Source of the DNA: Pseudomonadota bacterium
GTDB taxonomy: Bacteria > Pseudomonadota > Gammaproteobacteria > Xanthomonadales > Xanthomonadaceae
Reading direction: 5' to 3'
Assembly (NCBI GenBank): GCA_023453655.1
Contig: JAEXTE010000322.1
Location: forward strand, 1 to 22,140
Length of the DNA: 22,140 nucleotides
In this document: one piece after another, positions 17,690 to 22,140 of the stretch
How positions within the stretch are numbered: position 1 is the stretch's first letter
Layout of the letters: the number at the start of each line of letters is the position of its first letter
Notes under the pieces: model-generated
Database searches by the model: none
Told to the model about the DNA's origin: nothing
What the model saw: the letters and a program-made list of their open reading frames with translations, nothing else
Position numbers and translations under genes: made by a program

Positions 17690-19879
17690 TCAGTTCGACG
17701 CCGGCGCGTCCAGCCCACGCTTCTTCAGCAGCGGCTCGATCCGCGGCTCGTGGCCGGTGAAGTCCACGAACAGCTGCTTGGCGTCCTTCGCCCCGCCGCG
17801 CGAGAGCAGGGTCTCGCGCAGGCGGTCGCCGTTCTCGCGCTTGAGGCCGCCGTTGGCCTTGATGTACTCGACGGTGTTGGCGTCCAGCACCTCCGACCAG
17901 ATGTAGGCGTAGTACGCGGCCGCGTAGCCGCCCATGATGTGGCTGAAGTACGGCGTGCGGTAGCGCGGCGGCACCGGCGCGTAGTCCAGGCCCACCGACT
18001 TCAGCGCGGCCGCCTCGGTGGCCATGATCTGGTCGGCCGAAGGCAGCTTGTCCTGCGGCAGCTGGTGCAGGTACTGGTCGAGCATCGCCGCGCCTAGGTA
18101 TTCGGTGGTGGCGAAGCCTTCGTTGAAGGTGGCCGAGGCCATCTTCTTGTCCAGCAGCGCCTGCGGCAGGGGCTCGCCGGTCTGGTGGTGCTTGGCGTAG
18201 TTGGCCAGGATCGACGGCCAGTCGGCCCACATCTCGTTGACCTGCGACGGGAACTCGACGAAGTCGCGCGGCACGTTCATGAAGAAGTACGGGTACTTCA
18301 CGTCCGAGAACATGCCGTGCAGCGCATGGCCGAACTCGTGGAACATGGTGGTGACCTCGTCCCAGGTCAGCAGGGTCGGCTCGCCCGCCGGCGGCTTGGG
18401 GATGTTCTGGTGGTTCGCCACCACCGGCAGGGTGCCCTCGAGTTCGGACTGGCCGACGTAGGAGTTCATCCACGCGCCGCCGCGCTTGGACGGACGCGCA
18501 TAGGGGTCGAAGATGAAGATCGACAGCGGCTTGCCGTCCTTGTCGAAGACGTCGTAGGTCCAGGTGTCGGGGTGGTACTTCGGCAGGTCGGTGCGTTCCT
18601 TGAACGTGATGCCGTACAGCTCGGTGGCGGCGAAGAACACGCCGTTCTCGAGCACGTTCTTCATCTCGAAGTAGGGCTTGAGCTGGTTGTCGTCGAACTC
18701 GTACTCGGCCTGGCGCACCTTCTCGGTGTAGTAGGCCCAGTCCCAGGGCTCGAGCTGGAAGCTCGGTTCGCCCTTGGCGGCCTGTTCGCGGTCGATCATC
18801 GCCTGCAGCGCGGCGCCTTCGCGACGCGCATTGGCAACCGCGGCCGGGGCCAGGCGGCCGAGCATCGCGTTGACCGCCTCGACGGTGCCGGCGGTCTCGT
18901 CGGCCAGGGTGAAGGCGGCGGGCGTGTCGTAGCCCAGCAGCTTGGCGCGTTCGCCGCGCAGCTTCAGCACCTCGGCGACGATGCCGGTGTTGTCCCACTG
19001 GTTGCCGCGGCTGCCGCGCGCCACGGACGCCTTGTGCACGCGCTCGCGCAGGGCGCGGTTGTCCAGCTGCGGCAGCAGCGGCTGGCCGGTGGTGTTGAGC
19101 AGGGTCAGCAGGTACTTGCCCTCGTGGCCCTTGGCCTTGGCGGCAGAGGCGGCGGTGGCGATCTGCGATTCGCTCAGACCGGCCAGCTCGGCGACGTCGT
19201 CCACCAGCACGGCCGAGTCGTTGACCTCGTCCAGGACGTTGTTGGAGAACTGGGTGCCCAGCGCGGCCATGCGCGCGTTGATCTCCTTCAGCCGTGCCTT
19301 GTCGGCATCGGCGAGCTTGGCGCCCGAGCGCACGAAGCCGTCGTAGTACTCCTCGACCAGGCGCACGCCCTCGGCGTCGAGGCCGAGCTCGTTGCGCTTG
19401 TTGTAGACCGTTTCCACGCGCTGGAACAGCTGCGGATCGAGCATGATCGCGTCGCGGTGCGCGGCGAACTTCGGCGCATAGTCGCTGTTGATCTTCTTGC
19501 GCGCGTCGTTGGTATCGGTGCCGTTGAGGTTGCCGAAGATGCGTCGCGCGTTGCCCAGCAGCTGGCCGGACTTCTCCAGCGCCAGGATGGTGTTTTCGAA
19601 GGTCGGCACCGAGCGCTGGTTGGCGATCGCCGCGATCTCCTGCAGCTCCTGCGCCATGCCGGCGTCGAACGCCGGGGCGAAGTGCTCGTCCTTCAGCTGG
19701 TCGAACTGCGGGTAGCGCAGCGGCAGCGGGCTGGTGGTGAACAGGGGGTTGCCGGCCTGGGCCTCGTTCGCCGTGGCGACGCTGGCCGCGCCATCGGCGG
19801 CTGCGGTCTGGGCGAGGGCCGGAGCGGCGACCGCGGCGGTCAGCGCGATGGCCAGGGCGGCGGTGAGCGGGTGCTTCAT
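17690..19879 (-). CDS. dcp: Exported M3-family peptidyl-dipeptidase Dcp
   Basis: Zinc metallopeptidase releasing C-terminal dipeptides from oligopeptides. 729 aa, slightly longer than E. coli Dcp (about 680) because of an N-terminal Sec signal (1-23, ending ALAQ) and an Ala-rich spacer; the protein is therefore probably periplasmic. The M3 active site is FHEFGHALH with His514, Glu515 and His518, and the third zinc ligand is Glu542 in FVEFPSQ. The C-terminal MGGYAAAYYAYIWSEVL segment is the M3 Tyr-rich substrate loop. The start at 19879 begins the signal peptide and has GAAGGAC about seven bases upstream; a longer frame to 20062 overlaps the divergent promoter region and is rejected. It stands alone: own promoter candidate, own terminator. 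It fits with the POT importer and M14 peptidase in peptide nutrition. Confidence 0.96.
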   Translation of the reverse strand: MKHPLTAALAIALTAAVAAPALAQTAAADGAASVATANEAQAGNPLFTTSPLPLRYPQFDQLKDEHFAPAFDAGMAQELQEIAAIANQRSVPTFENTILALEKSGQLLGNARRIFGNLNGTDTNDARKKINSDYAPKFAAHRDAIMLDPQLFQRVETVYNKRNELGLDAEGVRLVEEYYDGFVRSGAKLADADKARLKEINARMAALGTQFSNNVLDEVNDSAVLVDDVAELAGLSESQIATAASAAKAKGHEGKYLLTLLNTTGQPLLPQLDNRALRERVHKASVARGSRGNQWDNTGIVAEVLKLRGERAKLLGYDTPAAFTLADETAGTVEAVNAMLGRLAPAAVANARREGAALQAMIDREQAAKGEPSFQLEPWDWAYYTEKVRQAEYEFDDNQLKPYFEMKNVLENGVFFAATELYGITFKERTDLPKYHPDTWTYDVFDKDGKPLSIFIFDPYARPSKRGGAWMNSYVGQSELEGTLPVVANHQNIPKPPAGEPTLLTWDEVTTMFHEFGHALHGMFSDVKYPYFFMNVPRDFVEFPSQVNEMWADWPSILANYAKHHQTGEPLPQALLDKKMASATFNEGFATTEYLGAAMLDQYLHQLPQDKLPSADQIMATEAAALKSVGLDYAPVPPRYRTPYFSHIMGGYAAAYYAYIWSEVLDANTVEYIKANGGLKRENGDRLRETLLSRGGAKDAKQLFVDFTGHEPRIEPLLKKRGLDAPASN

Positions 19880-19909
19880 GGGGCAGTCCTTCGAAAATCG
19901 GAATCGCCA

Positions 19910-19915
19910 AGGGTA
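19910..19915 (-). promoter_or_regulatory. Candidate -10 box of dcp
   Basis: TACCCT on the minus strand (19915 to 19910), the same hexamer as in front of selO. Transcription would begin near 19903, giving a 24-nt leader containing the Shine-Dalgarno. No -35 was identified. Confidence 0.35.
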
Positions 19916-19989
19916 GCCGATGGGGGGCGGGGGGCCGCCATGACGAACGGCACATGGCCCGCGCCGCGCGGGTGGCCTGCGGGCGGGCT

Positions 19990-19995
19990 TACACT
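19990..19995 (+). promoter_or_regulatory. Candidate -10 box of the amidohydrolase gene
   Basis: TACACT, about 55 bases before the ATG at 20051; transcription would begin near 20002. GGAGA lies about six bases before the ATG. No -35 is evident. Confidence 0.35.
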
Positions 19996-20050
19996 GCCCC
20001 GGCCGCCGCCCCGGCTCCCGCCGGGTGCCCGGGACCCACCGGAGATCGAC

Positions 20051-22090
20051 ATGAAGCGCCATCTACGCCTGTGCCTGATCCTGCTGGCCCTGGCCGGCCC
20101 CCTCCAGGCGGCCGGGCCGCTGCGCTACGTGGTGCTGGTGGACGGCGGCAAGCCTGCCGGGCACCAGACCATCGACACCGGCGAGGACGGCGTGGTCCGC
20201 AGCGAGTTCGTGTTCAAGGACAACGGCCGCGGCCCCGAACTCAGGGAGACTTTCACACTCAACGACGACGGGACCCTGCGGACCTACAAGGTGCAGGGCA
20301 GCTCCACCTTCGGCGCGCCGGTCGACGAGGAGTTCTCCCTGGTCGACGGCATGGCACGCTGGCGCTCGACCTCCGACCAGGGCGAACAGCGCGTCGAGGC
20401 GGGCGCGCAGTATTCGCCGCTCGGGGGCTCCCCTGCGGTGACTTCGGTCGCGCTGGCGGCAATGGCCGCACGCCCCGACGGCCGCCTGCCGCTGATCCCC
20501 AGCGGCACGCTGAGCGCGCGCCAGGTCGCGACGGCCGAGGTCACGCGCGGGAACGAGACCCGCCAGGTGCAGTTGATGGCGGTCACCGGCGTCGGCTTCA
20601 CGCCCGGCTTCGTCTGGGCGACGGTCGAGGCGCGGCCGCGCCTGTTCGCCTTCATCTTCCCGGGCTTCCTGCAGATGGTGGAGGCGGGCTGGGAGGCCAA
20701 TGCCGACGCACTGGAAGGCTTGCAGAAGGCCGCCGAAGCCGAGGCGCTGGTGTCGCTGCAGCAGCGGCTGGCGCATCCGCTGAAGGGCAGCACCCTGATC
20801 CGCAACGCGCGCGTGTTCGACAGCGAGCATGCCAGGCTTGGCGATGCTTCCGACGTGCGTCTGGAAGGTGGGCGCATCGTGGCGGTCGGTGCGGCCGGCA
20901 GCGACCGGGCTCAGGCCGACCAGGTGATCGACGCGGCGGGCCGGGTGCTGCTGCCCGGGCTGTTCGACATGCACGCGCACGCTTCGCGCTGGGATGGCGG
21001 CCTGCAGCTGGCGGCAGGCGTGACCTCGCTGCGCGACATGGGCAACGACAATGCGACGCTGCAGCAGCTGATGGCCGAGGAGCGCGCTGGCACCCTGCTG
21101 ATGCCGCGCATCGTCCCGGCGGGCTTCCTGGAGGGCGAAAGCCAGCAGTCGGCGCGCAACGGCTTCGTGGTCAGCGACCTGGCGGGCGCGCGCGAGGCGA
21201 TCGACTGGTACGCCGCGCACGACTATCCCTACCTGAAGATCTACAACTCCTTCCCGAAGGAGATCCTGCCGCAGACGGTGGCCTATGCCCACGAAAAGGG
21301 CCTGCGGGTGACCGGGCACGTCCCGGTGTTCCTGCGCGCGCAGGACGCGATCGAGGCGGGCTACGACGAGGTCAGCCACATCAACCAGCTGATGCTCAAC
21401 TTCCTGGTCGAGCCCGACACCGATACCCGCACCCTGGAGCGCTTCTACCTGCCGGCGCGCGAGCTGGCCGACCTGGACCTGGATTCGAAGCCGGTGCAGG
21501 ACTTCATCGCCACCCTGGCCAGCCGCCAGATCGTGATCGACCCGACCCTGGCCACCTTCGAGTTCCTGCACCAGCGCAACGGCGAGATTTCGCCGATCTT
21601 CGCCGGCATCGAGGACCACCTGCCGCCGGACGTGCAGCGCGGCCGGCGCGCGGCCGAGATGGACATTCCCGACGACGCGACCGGCCAGCGTTTCAAAGCG
21701 TCCTACGCGAAGATGGTCGACTTCGTCGGCCGCGCCTGGCGCGCCGGCGTGCCGCTCGTGGCAGGCACCGACGAGGTGCCCGGCTTCACCCTGCACCACG
21801 AGCTGGCGCTCTACGTGCGCGCGGGGCTGACCCCAGCCCAGGCCCTGCAGGTGGCGACCTGGAACGGCGCGAAGTATTCCGGAACGCTCGATCGCCTGGG
21901 CAGCATCGCGCCCGGAAAGCTGGCCGACCTGGTGCTGGTGGATGGCGATCCGACCACCGACATCGCGGCATTGCGGCGCGTCGCCACCGTGATCAAGGGC
22001 GAGGTGGCCTACTACCCCGCCGAAATCCTGACCGAGCTGGGCGTCAAGCCGTTCGCGGATCCGGTGCCGGTCCTCGCCGGCGGGCGCTGA
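20051..22090 (+). CDS. Exported amidohydrolase-superfamily metal hydrolase with extra N-terminal domain
   Basis: Predicted metal-dependent hydrolase acting outside the cytoplasm on an amide, peptide or lactone bond. 679 aa. Residues 1-20 are a Sec signal ending LQAA. Residues about 22-250 are a beta-rich domain without a name I can give, beginning YVVLVDGGKPAGHQTIDTGE and containing KDNGRGPELRE. The amidohydrolase part (about 262-665) has the beta-sandwich strand, His308 and His310 (FDMHAHAS), Lys396 (YLKIYNS, the position of the bridging carboxylated Lys), His423 (TGHVPVF), His443 (VSHINQL) and Asp574 (AGTDEVPGF): a complete binuclear site. The pattern is of the Xaa-Pro dipeptidase/imidazolonepropionase-like group. 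The ATG at 20051 has GGAGA upstream. It is divergent from dcp across 171 bases. Substrate is not deducible. The 50 bases after it hold nothing I can assign. Confidence 0.9.
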   Translation: MKRHLRLCLILLALAGPLQAAGPLRYVVLVDGGKPAGHQTIDTGEDGVVRSEFVFKDNGRGPELRETFTLNDDGTLRTYKVQGSSTFGAPVDEEFSLVDGMARWRSTSDQGEQRVEAGAQYSPLGGSPAVTSVALAAMAARPDGRLPLIPSGTLSARQVATAEVTRGNETRQVQLMAVTGVGFTPGFVWATVEARPRLFAFIFPGFLQMVEAGWEANADALEGLQKAAEAEALVSLQQRLAHPLKGSTLIRNARVFDSEHARLGDASDVRLEGGRIVAVGAAGSDRAQADQVIDAAGRVLLPGLFDMHAHASRWDGGLQLAAGVTSLRDMGNDNATLQQLMAEERAGTLLMPRIVPAGFLEGESQQSARNGFVVSDLAGAREAIDWYAAHDYPYLKIYNSFPKEILPQTVAYAHEKGLRVTGHVPVFLRAQDAIEAGYDEVSHINQLMLNFLVEPDTDTRTLERFYLPARELADLDLDSKPVQDFIATLASRQIVIDPTLATFEFLHQRNGEISPIFAGIEDHLPPDVQRGRRAAEMDIPDDATGQRFKASYAKMVDFVGRAWRAGVPLVAGTDEVPGFTLHHELALYVRAGLTPAQALQVATWNGAKYSGTLDRLGSIAPGKLADLVLVDGDPTTDIAALRRVATVIKGEVAYYPAEILTELGVKPFADPVPVLAGGR

Positions 22091-22140
22091 ACGTTGCAAC
22101 CGTGCAGCAGTTCCGGGCCACCGCCATCGACGGTCGCGAG

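Noticed and set aside
18185..20050. In-frame extension of the amidohydrolase upstream through the dcp region
   Set aside because: It is antisense to dcp; the signal peptide at 20051 and the GGAGA before it fix the true start.
22102..22140. Possible GTG start of a new plus-strand gene running off the right edge
   Set aside because: Only 13 codons are visible, without a ribosome site; not enough to support a gene.

Overview
This is a very GC-rich stretch of a Gram-negative chromosome. Gene content (SelO, a class II sirtuin next to periplasmic trehalase, secreted M3 and M14 peptidases, a POT transporter, RluF, a cold-shock protein with a long leader), codon bias and protein wording point to Lysobacteraceae/Xanthomonadaceae (Lysobacter or Luteimonas type). 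That placement is inferred from memory of homologues, not from a search. I see no tRNA, rRNA, IS element, integrase, CRISPR array or phage gene. This is ordinary, densely coding chromosome with short intergenic gaps.

Layout. 1-2601, minus: a membrane GGDEF diguanylate cyclase, then a DeaD-type RNA helicase running off the left edge. 2731-4341, plus: selO, the protein AMPylase. 4397-6929, minus: a secreted M14 carboxypeptidase followed by an MliC-type lysozyme-inhibitor lipoprotein fused to a second domain. 7067-10963, plus: a probable operon of POT peptide transporter, rhomboid protease and an exported DUF4034-like repeat protein. 10970-11152, minus: an unrecognised 60-aa protein preceded by a good sigma-54 promoter candidate. 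11337-15137, plus: a small GNAT protein, rluF, a cold-shock gene with long structured leader and strong terminator, a DUF3298/RsiV-like lipoprotein, and cfa. 15141-17557, minus: class II sirtuin translationally coupled to periplasmic trehalase. 17690-19879, minus: exported peptidyl-dipeptidase Dcp with its own terminator. 20051-22090, plus: an exported amidohydrolase with a novel-looking N-terminal domain.

Themes. Peptide use is over-represented: M14 carboxypeptidase, POT importer, rhomboid, Dcp and possibly the amidohydrolase. Envelope and stress adaptation form a second theme: MliC lipoprotein, SelO, Csp, cyclopropane fatty acids, trehalase, sirtuin, c-di-GMP. Several genes lack a Shine-Dalgarno sequence and carry a TANNNT -10 box; for selO and the sirtuin that box lies exactly six bases before the ATG, which suggests leaderless mRNAs.

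No obviously new multi-gene system is present. The points most worth checking are the sigma-54-like promoter plus 9-bp palindrome between the 60-aa protein and the GNAT gene, the loss in SelO of the activation-loop cysteine of its regulatory disulfide, and the sirtuin-trehalase coupling.
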